Positions 8,097 through 15,249 of a stretch of DNA of 58,071 nt are shown piece after piece. The position numbers and the translations under genes were made by a program. The stretch lies in contig NJIE01000012.1 in NCBI GenBank assembly GCA_002213445.1, forward strand, positions 1 to 58,071, written 5' to 3'. This DNA is from Xenophilus sp. AP218F (lineage in GTDB: Bacteria > Pseudomonadota > Gammaproteobacteria > Burkholderiales > Chromobacteriaceae). Numbering within the stretch: the stretch's first letter is position 1; every line of letters starts with the position of its first letter. The notes under the pieces were generated by a model. It had not been told where the DNA came from. It saw only the letters and a list, made by a program, of their open reading frames with translations, and searched no databases.

Positions 8097-10294
8097 TGCG
8101 GCATCACTCCTGTTTGCGGGTCGGCGGGGTAATCCTGCGTCGCGCCCGGCGGCGGGTCGGCGGGGGAAATCTGGGCGGCTTGGCCGGACGGGTCGATCAG
8201 ACCGGCCTCGGCCAGCATCTGATCGGCGGCGGCGGCGATGCCCGGCGAGGCGGCCAGCTGGCTGGCGGCGGCCGTAGCGCTGGCCATCCCTTCCAGCCGC
8301 GTGGCGATGGTGTTGGCTTCGAGGCGGGCATTCTCGATGCGAGCCTTGTCCAGCTCCAGCGCCATTTTGTCCAGCGCCAGCTGGGCCTGTTTCTCGGCCA
8401 TCGCCTGCTGCCTGGCCGCCGCGGCTTCGGCCGCCTGCTGCGCCGGATCGTCCTTGCTCTTCGGGTCGGGGATGCCCAGCTTGGCGCGGATCTGCTTCAC
8501 CACCTCGTCGCGGTTTGGCAGGTCCATCATCTCGATCATCATCGGCAGCATCACCGCGGCCACGTCCGGCGGCATGCGCTGCAACAGCGCGCCCAGCGTC
8601 TCTACCATAGCCTGGCGGTAGCTGGCGCTGTACGGCGCTTCGTCTATCACGAAGTCGGCGCGGGTGCCGGCCACCTGCGACGCCGGTATGTTCGGGTCGT
8701 TGATCCGGGTGTACGCCGGCTCACCGTGCTCGTTGGTCAAGCGGAACACCTTGGCCTCGGTGTAGAACTGCTCCATCAACGCCAGTTGCTTCTCGCCCTG
8801 GATCTGGCGGGCAAAACGCAGATTGTCGAAATACAGGCTGGTTTGCAGGCTGCCTTGTTCCTGCCGGGCGGTGATGGCCGCCCCGCTCACCGCGTTGGTG
8901 CGCCGGCCCAGCAGCTCGTCGGTCACACCGCTGGTGGACTGGATCATCTGCGCCGACATTTGCATCATGTCCAGATGCGCGGGCGCCAGATTGCGGTCAA
9001 CGTCCAGCTGCAGTTGCTTGTTCGGTCTCTTGACGATGATGCCGTCCGGCCTTGCCACCTCGTCGGCCAGCACGTTGATATCCTCCACCGCGCCTTCGTC
9101 CATGATCACTTTTGTGGTGGCCAGGATGAATTGCGCCTTGGAGTGCTTCTTGTTGATGTCGTCCTGCATGTCGCGCAGGCCGCGCACCAGGCCGTAAGGC
9201 ATGCCGTCTCGCCCGCGGCGGTTTCCCCACACCGGGGTGTACGGGAAATCGTTGTGTCGGTACGGCGAGTCGCCTTGCCACAGCATGCCGCCGGCGGTGA
9301 AGTGAGCCACCTTCATGGTCTGGCTGAAGCGGTCTATCACGCTGAAGCCGGATTGCAGCAGCTTCACATGCTCGGCGTTGGCGGAGTCGAAGCGCTCGCC
9401 GGACGCCGGCCCGTTGCGAAACTGCATCCGGTACTCCGGCACCCGATACCAGCACTCGAACACCCGCACCCGGCGGCGGATGTGCATCGCGCTGGACGAA
9501 CGCACCGTGAAACCATGGCCGTCGAATTCGTCCTCGCGCATCACCTCGTCTTCCATGTCGTGCAGAACGCCGTACTTCACGCCGTTGAGCGCGGAACCTT
9601 CCAGCACATGCATGCGTTCTTCCGGCACCCGGTACAGCGCCGCGGCGATGTCCAGGTCCAGCATCTTGCTGCGGAACAGGTAGCGGGCGTCGGACAAATC
9701 GCGCCGGGCCTTGCTGTCATACAGCATTTCCCGCCACGGCACTGAGCGCGAGTAAATTTCCTCGCCGTCGTCGCCGTACTGCGCGCCATCCTCCAGCCAG
9801 CCCAGCCCGGCCACCACGGCGGAGCGGAAGGCCTCGCTGCGCTCGAACGGCAGGCGGTTGCTGTCCGACAGGTACTTGAGCAGCTGGGTCTTGATGTCGG
9901 CGCTCACGTTGTCTTCTTCGGTGCGCCCCAGCACCCGGTAGTCCACCCGCGTGCGCCGCTCGCTGCCCAGGATCCAGTTCACCGCCGGGCTGATGTGGTT
10001 GATGACGATGGGCCACTGGCCGCGATCGCGCAGCACCTGGGCGTCTTCGGGACTCCACTGCAGGCCGTCGTAGTAGTCCTCGTCCAGCGCCATTTGCAAG
10101 CGGTTGTCCGCCTGCCGGTCCATCTCCTGGCTGTATAGCTGCACCAGCCGGGTATGCAGGTCCAGCATGGCCTGGCTGTCGAGCGGATGCTCCGGCGCGT
10201 CGTCCGCCGGCGCGCCGTGGCGCTCGGCATAGCCGGCAATCGGGTCATGGGCCTCGACGCGCCGGGACTCGCGCAAATCGAATAGCCCGCTCAT
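8093..10294 (-). CDS. Portal protein, P22-like
   Basis: A 733-residue portal. Recognisable features are the early 'QWPIVINHISPAVNWILGSERRTRVDY' region (~95-120), 'SVPWREMLYD', 'FPYTPVWGNRRGRDGMPYGLVRGLRDMQDDINKK' (~330-365; both shortened in meaning here), and a C-terminal Ala/Gln-rich helical barrel and tail. It forms the dodecameric DNA channel at one vertex. The start chosen is ATG 10294, overlapping the upstream stop as ATGA; a longer frame to 10390 runs back over the neighbouring gene and is less likely. Confidence 0.85.
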   Translation of the reverse strand: MSGLFDLRESRRVEAHDPIAGYAERHGAPADDAPEHPLDSQAMLDLHTRLVQLYSQEMDRQADNRLQMALDEDYYDGLQWSPEDAQVLRDRGQWPIVINHISPAVNWILGSERRTRVDYRVLGRTEEDNVSADIKTQLLKYLSDSNRLPFERSEAFRSAVVAGLGWLEDGAQYGDDGEEIYSRSVPWREMLYDSKARRDLSDARYLFRSKMLDLDIAAALYRVPEERMHVLEGSALNGVKYGVLHDMEDEVMREDEFDGHGFTVRSSSAMHIRRRVRVFECWYRVPEYRMQFRNGPASGERFDSANAEHVKLLQSGFSVIDRFSQTMKVAHFTAGGMLWQGDSPYRHNDFPYTPVWGNRRGRDGMPYGLVRGLRDMQDDINKKHSKAQFILATTKVIMDEGAVEDINVLADEVARPDGIIVKRPNKQLQLDVDRNLAPAHLDMMQMSAQMIQSTSGVTDELLGRRTNAVSGAAITARQEQGSLQTSLYFDNLRFARQIQGEKQLALMEQFYTEAKVFRLTNEHGEPAYTRINDPNIPASQVAGTRADFVIDEAPYSASYRQAMVETLGALLQRMPPDVAAVMLPMMIEMMDLPNRDEVVKQIRAKLGIPDPKSKDDPAQQAAEAAAARQQAMAEKQAQLALDKMALELDKARIENARLEANTIATRLEGMASATAAASQLAASPGIAAAADQMLAEAGLIDPSGQAAQISPADPPPGATQDYPADPQTGVMPQ

Positions 10295-10764
10295 ACCCTT
10301 ACCTCGATCTGGTGCGCCACTTCGCCGTTGATCTTCAGCACCGCCTCGCCCACCGCGCGCTTGCCGTCCTGCTCGCCGCGGTCGCCGCAATACATCGACC
10401 AGTTCACCATCACGAACAGCCGATCAAGTCCATGCTGCACCACGTCGATGATCTGGCTGGCGGCCATCGGCGTGAACTCAAGCCCGAGCTGGGCCAGGCA
10501 CTGCGCCGTGGCGTGGGCGCACGTCGCCGGCGACACCGGGCGCTTGCCCTTGAACAGCTTCGGCAGCGCGCCGGGCGTGGCGAACATGTAGGCCTTGTCC
10601 AGCGGCACGATGAAGCGGGTGCCGGGCTTGATCGCCCGTTCGATGAACATCGCCGGCCGGTCATCCACCCAGCCGAAAGAGCGGATGAAACCGTGCTCGT
10701 GCTCGCGGTCCATCGCGCCATCCAGAATGCGGACGCGGTGCGCGCCCAGGCTCTGCACCTTCAT
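10291..10764 (-). CDS. Conserved-looking virion-operon protein of unknown function
   Basis: A 157-residue protein between the terminase/small-membrane genes and the portal. It has no recognised domain. It begins 'MKVQSLGAHRVRILDGAMDRE', has a beta-rich first half ('GTRFIVPLDKAYMF') and a helical middle, and contains two cysteines. SD GGAG lies eight bases before ATG, with a GGA-loop hairpin just upstream (10782-10795) and a dispersed element further up (10822-10843). It is translationally coupled to the portal. Confidence 0.6.
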   Translation of the reverse strand: MKVQSLGAHRVRILDGAMDREHEHGFIRSFGWVDDRPAMFIERAIKPGTRFIVPLDKAYMFATPGALPKLFKGKRPVSPATCAHATAQCLAQLGLEFTPMAASQIIDVVQHGLDRLFVMVNWSMYCGDRGEQDGKRAVGEAVLKINGEVAHQIEVRV

Positions 10765-10781
10765 GCGGTCTTCTCCATGAT

Positions 10782-10795
10782 GGCGCTCCTGCGCC
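10782..10795 (-). promoter_or_regulatory. GGA-loop hairpin upstream of 10764 gene
   Basis: GGCGC-AGGA-GCGCC on the minus strand, identical to the hairpin before the capsid gene, 17 bases before the ATG. Another GGA sits in the SD just downstream. Confidence 0.5.
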
Positions 10796-10821
10796 GCAGA
10801 TTGATCAGGCAGGCCAGAATA

Positions 10822-10843
10822 GTATGGTCTGGTCTGGTGCCGT
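10822..10843 (+). repeat. Dispersed element, diverged copy
   Basis: GTATGGTCTGGTCTGGTGCC: three GGT units at 5-6 bp steps ending in GGTGCC. The match to the consensus is weaker. It lies in the gap upstream of the 10764 gene, with the same orientation relative to transcription as the other copies. Confidence 0.55.
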
Positions 10844-10871
10844 TGGCTTAACCGGGCAGCACGCCGTTTCG

Positions 10872-10982
10872 CTAGTTATTGGTGAACATCCACTCAAGCG
10901 AAAGCAATCCAAGTTTGAAAATCACAACAAGTAGGGAAATTGCCAAAAGCATCCCCAAGATGTTGATAGAAATCTTACTCAT
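10872..10982 (-). CDS. 36-residue single-span membrane protein
   Basis: A short ORF encoding 'MSKISINILGMLLAISLL...' and ending 'EWMFTNN', with one hydrophobic segment covering residues ~5-28. Its ATG overlaps the stop of the upstream 49-residue membrane protein (ATGA at 10979-10982), so it is probably translationally coupled. Its lower GC compared with the surroundings also sets it apart. Small paired membrane proteins in phages are often holin/antiholin or membrane-targeted host-takeover factors; the function here is unknown. Confidence 0.55.
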   Translation of the reverse strand: MSKISINILGMLLAISLLVVIFKLGLLSLEWMFTNN

Positions 10983-11128
10983 AGCCACCCCATGAAGCGG
11001 GCCAACGCCAATACGCCGCCAGCCGTGGCCGTGTAGATGGCGAAGCGCAGCGCCAACAGGGCCAGCGCCTTTTGCACGGCCAGGTAGCCGTCAGGGTTCA
11101 GGTTGTGAGGGAGGCGGTGTTTGAACAT
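10979..11128 (-). CDS. 49-residue membrane protein
   Basis: 'MFKHRLPHNLNPDGYLAVQ' followed by a hydrophobic stretch from about residue 20 to 45. The SD (AGGAG) is six bases before ATG 11128 and sits in the loop of an AACGC-AGGA-GCGTT hairpin. The stop overlaps the next small membrane gene. Together these look like a coupled pair of tiny membrane proteins between terminase and portal. The function is unknown. Confidence 0.6.
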   Translation of the reverse strand: MFKHRLPHNLNPDGYLAVQKALALLALRFAIYTATAGGVLALARFMGWL

Positions 11129-11130
11129 GA

Positions 11131-11144
11131 AACGCTCCTGCGTT
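11131..11144 (-). promoter_or_regulatory. GGA-loop hairpin holding the SD of the 49-residue gene
   Basis: AACGC-AGGA-GCGTT on the minus strand, a perfect 5-bp stem, two bases before the ATG. The loop is the Shine-Dalgarno sequence itself, so folding or binding here would block initiation. Confidence 0.55.
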
Positions 11145-11153
11145 GGTGTGGGT

Positions 11154-11423
11154 TCAGACGGGTTTGTAAAACGGCCACTGCGCCTCGAACCACGCGCGGG
11201 CCTTGGCGGGGCTTTCCTGATGCAGCGCGAAGGGCCGCTTCTTGCCCGGCCGCTGCGGGTCCGGGCCGAACAGCTCCCACTCGCCGCTGGCGTAGGCGAT
11301 GGTCCAGCCGCTGGGCTGGCCCTGAAATAGATGCTCATACCAGTAGCGGTCGCGCTTTTTCCAGACGCCGAAGGCCTCGGCATGGCCTGGCGCGGCAGGA
11401 TCGGACTTGTCGCTGTGGGTCAT
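11154..11423 (-). CDS. Hypothetical protein, 89 residues
   Basis: A small soluble protein rich in aromatic residues ('KKRDRYWYEHLFQGQPSGW', 'YASGEWELFGPD'), with a helical C-terminus. I recognise no family. No good SD precedes ATG 11423; instead the dispersed GGTATGG element lies 18 bases upstream. It is the first gene after the terminase large subunit. Confidence 0.5.
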   Translation of the reverse strand: MTHSDKSDPAAPGHAEAFGVWKKRDRYWYEHLFQGQPSGWTIAYASGEWELFGPDPQRPGKKRPFALHQESPAKARAWFEAQWPFYKPV

Positions 11424-11440
11424 GGCTGGCGGGGTGGTGT

Positions 11441-11464
11441 TGGTATGGTGTGGTATGGTGCCAT
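11441..11464 (+). repeat. Dispersed element between terL and the 11423 gene
   Basis: Two GGTATGG half-sites exactly 10 bp apart, followed by TGCCAT. It sits 18 bases upstream of the next start codon in the transcribed direction. Confidence 0.8.
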
Positions 11465-11480
11465 TTTTGGCCCGTTTGCG

Positions 11481-13010
11481 CTATGCCGTCCTGTGATTTG
11501 CCGGCCGGCGGGTGCGCTTCGGCATTTGCAGGCGCAACACCTCGTCAAAGCGCTGCGCAAACTGTCGGAATGCGTCCGAGCCGTGGCTATGCTCGTCATG
11601 CCGCGGCTGGGACTTCCAGACGCCCAGCGTCGCGTTCCAGTCCTTGCGGTAGTAGTCCAGGTGGCGGATGCCATCGGCGCAGCCGGCTTCGTCGAAATAG
11701 CAGTGCGGCAGCACCGTGCGCACGCTGCTGATGCCGGCCTGGATGTTGTCCACCCGCGGCACCACCTCGATATTGCGCATGCCCAGCTCCTCCAGCTGCA
11801 CCCGGATGCTCTTGTTGCCGTCGGCGCTCAGGCGCTCTTGCTCTGCATCGTGCGGCAGGTAGTGGCTGCCGAAGACATAGCCGGTATCCTGCAAATATTT
11901 CATGTAGTGCGACAGATCCTCGCCGCTTTCCTCGTAATAGCGGATGAAGCGATGCTCCATCCCCACCTGCTGGTGGAACCAGATCGCCGTGTTGTCGCTG
12001 GCACCCAAATCCCAGAAAGTGTTGACCACCACCCCCGGCACCCACGGTACTTTCCGGATGCGCCCATCGCGGCGCACCTGCGCCATCTGCGCCGCGTAAT
12101 AGCAGCCCTCGGTACTCACTTTGAATGCCTCCTCCGGCGTGGACGGGAACTCCTGCCACATCTTCTGGATGTCGCCCAGCTCCTGTAACTTCAGCTCATA
12201 CCACGCCCGCTGTTCCGGGCTGATAGCCCGCCCGATCTTGGACTCCAGCTCGTTCCAGTATTTGAGCCGGTCCTCTGACAGTTCCATGCCGGCCGGGTCC
12301 GCGACGTACTTCGGATCCTGCCACCACGCGAAAAAATGGACCTTGTACTGCTGCTTCTTCAGCGTCTTGCCCATCTGCTGCAGCTTCAGGCCTTCGGTTG
12401 TCATGCGGTAGAACTCGCCTTCCGCGCCTTCCGCCGTGCTCTCGATGAAAACCATGCCGTCGGCCTGCACCGTCGGCAGCGTGCCGGTGATCACCTCGCG
12501 CGCCCGGCCGGGGAACTCCTTGCACAACTTGCCGAACTCGGACACATGCAATATTTGCAGCGTGCCGGAGCGCAGCGACACCGCCACCCGCACCTGGCTG
12601 TTGTTGACCAGGCGCAGCGTGCCGCCGCTGCGCTTCACCGCCGGCAGGGCGTGGCGGATCACCGCAGGCAGGTGGTCATAAGCGAAAAGCAGCTTGTCGC
12701 TGAAAAAGTTTTCGGCGTCTTCCTTCTTGTGCGCGATCACGCCGCAGCGGATGTTGGGCGTGAACAGCATGCTGTCCAGTATGAAAATCTGGATAAACGT
12801 GGTGAAACCCAGCTGGCGGGCCTTCAGGATGATGTTGCGGTGCCAGAAGCGGCGCATGAAGCGGCGTTGCGCCCGGTTGGGCCGGAATTGCACCTCGTTG
12901 CCGTCCGCGTCCATGATCCAGTACAGGTTTTCCAGCCGCCAGAGCGGGTCTTTCAGCCGCTCGCCCAGCGTGGCCAGCGCGTCCGGCGGGAACGTGCTTT
13001 TCTCGCTCAT
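11481..13010 (-). CDS. terL: Terminase large subunit
   Basis: A 509-residue packaging motor. The ATPase half shows a variant Walker A 'LKARQLGFTT' (~62-71), a Walker B-like 'LHVSEFG' (~154-160) and 'VFIESTAEG' (~187-195). The nuclease half starts at 'NTFWDLGASDNTAIWF', whose Asp is the usual RNase H-like metal ligand. It cuts and pumps DNA into the procapsid. ATG 13010 is preferred because AAGGG lies seven bases upstream; a GTG at 13046 in the same frame has no SD. Confidence 0.9.
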   Translation of the reverse strand: MSEKSTFPPDALATLGERLKDPLWRLENLYWIMDADGNEVQFRPNRAQRRFMRRFWHRNIILKARQLGFTTFIQIFILDSMLFTPNIRCGVIAHKKEDAENFFSDKLLFAYDHLPAVIRHALPAVKRSGGTLRLVNNSQVRVAVSLRSGTLQILHVSEFGKLCKEFPGRAREVITGTLPTVQADGMVFIESTAEGAEGEFYRMTTEGLKLQQMGKTLKKQQYKVHFFAWWQDPKYVADPAGMELSEDRLKYWNELESKIGRAISPEQRAWYELKLQELGDIQKMWQEFPSTPEEAFKVSTEGCYYAAQMAQVRRDGRIRKVPWVPGVVVNTFWDLGASDNTAIWFHQQVGMEHRFIRYYEESGEDLSHYMKYLQDTGYVFGSHYLPHDAEQERLSADGNKSIRVQLEELGMRNIEVVPRVDNIQAGISSVRTVLPHCYFDEAGCADGIRHLDYYRKDWNATLGVWKSQPRHDEHSHGSDAFRQFAQRFDEVLRLQMPKRTRRPANHRTA

Positions 13011-13054
13011 GCGGCAGCCCTTCCACCCGTCAGCGGCCCGCGCCACACCGCACG

Positions 13055-13074
13055 CGCCTGGCGGCAGCCAGGCG
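13055..13074 (-). other. Stem-loop between terS and terL
   Basis: A 7-bp perfect inverted repeat, CGCCTGG / CCAGGCG, with a 6-base loop. It lies two bases beyond the terS stop and ~45 bases before the terL start, with no T-run. It may limit readthrough or set relative translation of the two subunits. Confidence 0.5.
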
Positions 13075-13076
13075 GA

Positions 13077-13877
13077 TCATTCCTCGTCGTCATCGTCCGC
13101 CGCCGCGCTGTTGGCCGGATCCGGCCGCAGTCCGCCGCCTGCCATGCCTGCCGCCTGGATCAGCTCGCGCATGCTTTCCGCCAGCCCGCCGCCCTGCTGC
13201 TGGTTGTCCCGCTCGTAGAGTCCGTAGTGGCGCATCAGCTTCTCCAGCGCCGCCGCTTTGTCCTGGGTCTTGACCTCCAGCCCGTCCTTTGTCGTCTTCA
13301 CGCCCAGGAACAGCGCGCGCGCCGCCGGGGACAGGGTGCGGGTATCGTGATAGAAAGGCTGCTCGATGCCGTCGCCGTGACACTCGGGGCAATCAGCCGC
13401 CGGCGCTAGCTTGGGGTTGTAGCCGACGCCGCCTTGCGGGTTGAGCGGCGCAGGAGGCGGCGCGTCGGCCTTCCTGGCTTCCTCGCACTCCGCCGCATGC
13501 TGCTGAACCGCCGCGGCCCACTCGCGCGGGGTGTACTGATACTGATGATCGACGCCATGGCAGTAGCGGCAGCTGATGCGGCGCAGCTCGGATATCTCGC
13601 CGGCGTCGGCCAGCGCCACCCGCCACAGCTCGGCGATCAGCACCGCGCGGTCCTGCTCAGACACGTCGCGCACCTGCCTGCGCCACTCGGCCAGGCGCTG
13701 CACGATAACGGGGTGCTGCAGCAGCTGGGAGGCCTGCTGTTTTGCGGTTTTGGGGGAATAGCCGGCTTCCGTCGCCGCCAGCGTGGCGTTGAAATGGACG
13801 GTGTAGCGACGCCAGAACGCTTCTTGCAGCGGCGTCAGATCAGCGGCGGTATCGTCGGATGCTCGGACTCGCGCCAT
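13077..13877 (-). CDS. terS: Terminase small subunit with inserted zinc-ribbon
   Basis: A 266-residue protein. Residues ~15-90 match the Terminase_2 HTH pattern ('LTPLQEAFWRRYTVHFNATLAATEAGYSPKTA', in part). Residues ~103-106 (CRYC) and ~163-166 (CPEC) form two CxxC knuckles separated by a proline-rich loop, suggesting a zinc-ribbon. The tail is acidic (DDDDEE). It recognises packaging sites and stimulates TerL. It starts the 36-kb late operon. SD GGGAG precedes ATG 13877, and a 19-codon ORF overlaps this start. Confidence 0.85.
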   Translation of the reverse strand: MARVRASDDTAADLTPLQEAFWRRYTVHFNATLAATEAGYSPKTAKQQASQLLQHPVIVQRLAEWRRQVRDVSEQDRAVLIAELWRVALADAGEISELRRISCRYCHGVDHQYQYTPREWAAAVQQHAAECEEARKADAPPPAPLNPQGGVGYNPKLAPAADCPECHGDGIEQPFYHDTRTLSPAARALFLGVKTTKDGLEVKTQDKAAALEKLMRHYGLYERDNQQQGGGLAESMRELIQAAGMAGGGLRPDPANSAAADDDDEE

Positions 13878-13894
13878 GTTTGAACTCCCAACAT
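13835..13894 (-). CDS. Possible 19-codon leader ORF overlapping the terS start
   Basis: ATG 13894 is preceded at six bases by AGGAG, a better SD than that of terS. The ORF encodes 'MLGVQTWRESEHPTIPPLI' and ends inside terS in another frame. It would make terS initiation depend on ribosomes reading this leader. It could also be chance. Confidence 0.25.
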   Translation of the reverse strand: MLGVQTWRESEHPTIPPLI

Positions 13895-13896
13895 GT

Positions 13897-13910
13897 CACG
13901 CTCCTGCGCG
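13897..13910 (-). promoter_or_regulatory. GGA-loop hairpin at the head of the late operon
   Basis: CGCGC-AGGA-GCGTG on the minus strand (4 Watson-Crick pairs and one G-U). The loop is the SD of the leader ORF just upstream of terS. Confidence 0.45.
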
Positions 13911-13947
13911 GAATGGTAAAGAAAAGACAACTCCAGATGATGATATC

Positions 13948-13968
13948 AAAAAGCCGCAGGGCAGCGGC
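13948..13968 (-). terminator. Intrinsic terminator in the late-operon leader
   Basis: Reading leftward, GCCGC-TGCCCT-GCGGC is followed by TTTTT. It lies ~70 bases before terS and after the divergent promoter region, so leftward transcripts must pass it to reach the virion genes. This is the layout of lambda tR', which is overcome by an antiterminator. Confidence 0.55.
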
Positions 13969-14022
13969 GACCAGGGATTGACTACGTAGAAACCACAATA
14001 TGCAATTATTTTGCAGGTTAAT

Positions 14023-14052
14023 ATTGACCTTTTTGGTCAATGTATGCATAAT
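14023..14052 (+). promoter_or_regulatory. Rightward promoter with overlapping palindromic operator
   Basis: TTGACC (14024-14029), a 17-base spacer and CATAAT (14047-14052) give a good sigma-70 promoter for the 14131-17570 operon. The palindrome ATTGACC-TTTTT-GGTCAAT (14023-14041) covers the -35 box and the first part of the spacer, a standard repressor-site arrangement. The 13884-14130 gap otherwise holds only the leader terminator and hairpin. Confidence 0.65.
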
Positions 14053-14092
14053 GGGAATCATGGAAGGCACCCCAAGCCAACCACACCTGAGA

Positions 14093-14123
14093 AGCCGGGC
14101 ATCCCGCCACGGCATGCAAGGAG
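14093..14123 (+). repeat. Leader repeat, copy 1 (before 14131 gene)
   Basis: GCCGGGCATCCCGCCACGGC then TGCAAGGAG, leading directly to the SD. The same 5' leader recurs before the next two genes. Confidence 0.7.
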
Positions 14124-14130
14124 ATACAAA

Positions 14131-14442
14131 ATGACTACCATCTACATCAGCAACGCCATCCGCTCGCACTACACCTCCGCTGAACGCATCATCGAACTGA
14201 TCAACACCGCCCCCATCACCGAAGGCATTGAACGTATCGAATTCAGCGCCGAGCAACTAGCTGGCCAGTTTGCCGCCCAAGGCTATGTCGAATCCGGCGA
14301 AGGTGAATACCGCCCAGCCACTTCCGACGACATCGAAGCCTACCTCGACGGACTGCGCGACGACGGCGCACAGTTCCACTACCCCACCGCAATCGAGCAC
14401 GGGCTTAAAGTAGCTGCCGCGATGCTCGAATCCGACGAGTAA
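14131..14442 (+). CDS. Hypothetical protein, 103 residues
   Basis: First gene of the rightward operon. The strong SD AAGGAG is seven bases before ATG 14131. The protein is acidic ('MTTIYISNAIRSHYTSAERI...', ending 'AAAMLESDE') with mixed helix and strand, and I recognise no family. Transcription would start at the 14024-14052 promoter. A hairpin follows its stop, and the same leader sequence precedes the next gene, suggesting these are interchangeable cassettes. Confidence 0.65.
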   Translation: MTTIYISNAIRSHYTSAERIIELINTAPITEGIERIEFSAEQLAGQFAAQGYVESGEGEYRPATSDDIEAYLDGLRDDGAQFHYPTAIEHGLKVAAAMLESDE

Positions 14443-14449
14443 CAAAACC

Positions 14450-14467
14450 GCCCGGCGCAAGCCGGGC
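14450..14467 (+). other. GCAA-loop hairpin after the 14131 gene
   Basis: GCCCGGC-GCAA-GCCGGGC, a perfect 7-bp stem with a GNRA tetraloop, without a T-run. It is unlikely to be a full terminator and may protect mRNA ends or space cistrons. Confidence 0.6.
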
Positions 14468-14512
14468 ATCCCTCAGACGCCGGGCATCCCGCCACGGCAC
14501 GCAAGGAGAACG
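14458..14512 (+). repeat. Leader repeat, copy 2 (before 14516 gene)
   Basis: GCCGGGCATCCC occurs twice here (14461 and 14480), the second followed by GCCACGGCACGCAAGGAG. It is nearly identical to 14093-14123. Confidence 0.7.
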
Positions 14513-14515
14513 AAC

Positions 14516-15178
14516 ATGGCCATCACCCTGAAACTGTCCAACCTGACCGACAGCGCCGCCCCGCTTTACTACACCTACCCGCTTCAAAACAGCCCCCAGC
14601 CCGCCTACGTGCAGTTGAACGGCGACGGCACCGTGACCGCCGACTACTCCGGCGAAATCGGCAACGCCATGCCGGCTAGCGTCTGGCATGGCATAGATCG
14701 CCGCTACAGCGTGGACGCCAGTGTCAGCGGCAAGGCGCTGCTTGCCTATCTTGAGGGCGAAGGCCGCGCACTGCTGGATCGAATTCACGCTGGACATGAC
14801 GAAAAATGGAACGGCAACAACTACGTCGGCACTCTCGACGCCGATGCCAAGGTCGCCGAGGAACAGCTGATTCAAGGCCTGGAAACCATCCCGGACGCCG
14901 AGGTCTGGTCGGCTTACGACTGGCTGTTTTCCGGCTGCTGCTTGTTCGACCACTGGCAAGGCCGCCCGCTATCAGAGGCGGTTGCAGAATTGCAAAATCA
15001 GGTCGAGCCTGACGTCGAGCTGGATGGCAACATTGAAGATGCCTTGCTCAGGGCTGCTGAAATCGAGTTCGACGAGGACGGCGACGACAAACTAGACGCC
15101 CACCACCTGGCCGCACTGGTCGCCGCCGGCCGCATTACCCAAGAGCAGGCCAACGCCCGCAACGAGAGCGAAGACTAA
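14516..15178 (+). CDS. Hypothetical acidic protein, 220 residues
   Basis: Begins 'MAITLKLSNLTDSAAPLYYT' after SD AAGGAG. It is acidic throughout, with a beta-rich N-terminus and a helical C-terminus containing 'EIEFDEDGDDKLDAHH'. A Cys-Cys pair lies near residue 140. I recognise no catalytic motif. Its position in an operon ending in a KorA-like regulator suggests plasmid-type or lysogenic functions, but this is only context. Confidence 0.6.
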   Translation: MAITLKLSNLTDSAAPLYYTYPLQNSPQPAYVQLNGDGTVTADYSGEIGNAMPASVWHGIDRRYSVDASVSGKALLAYLEGEGRALLDRIHAGHDEKWNGNNYVGTLDADAKVAEEQLIQGLETIPDAEVWSAYDWLFSGCCLFDHWQGRPLSEAVAELQNQVEPDVELDGNIEDALLRAAEIEFDEDGDDKLDAHHLAALVAAGRITQEQANARNESED

Positions 15179-15185
15179 CCACGAC

Positions 15186-15204
15186 GCCCGGCCTCGCGCC
15201 GGGC
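15186..15204 (+). other. Hairpin after the 14516 gene
   Basis: GCCCGGC-CTCGC-GCCGGGC, with the same arms as the hairpin at 14450-14467. It opens the third leader repeat. Confidence 0.6.
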
Positions 15205-15246
15205 ATCCCTCAGACGCCGGCCGCCTGGCCCGGCACGCAAGGAAGC
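15198..15246 (+). repeat. Leader repeat, copy 3 (before 15250 gene)
   Basis: GCCGGGCATCCCTCAGACGC then a diverged arm (GCCTGGCCCGGCACGCAAGGA). The SD-proximal part is conserved while the middle has changed. Confidence 0.65.
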
Positions 15247-15249
15247 ATC

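Noticed and set aside
13840-14256. Leftward ORF of 138 codons over the terS control region
   Set aside because: It runs through the promoter, the leader terminator and the 14131 gene, has no SD, and its sequence is low in information.
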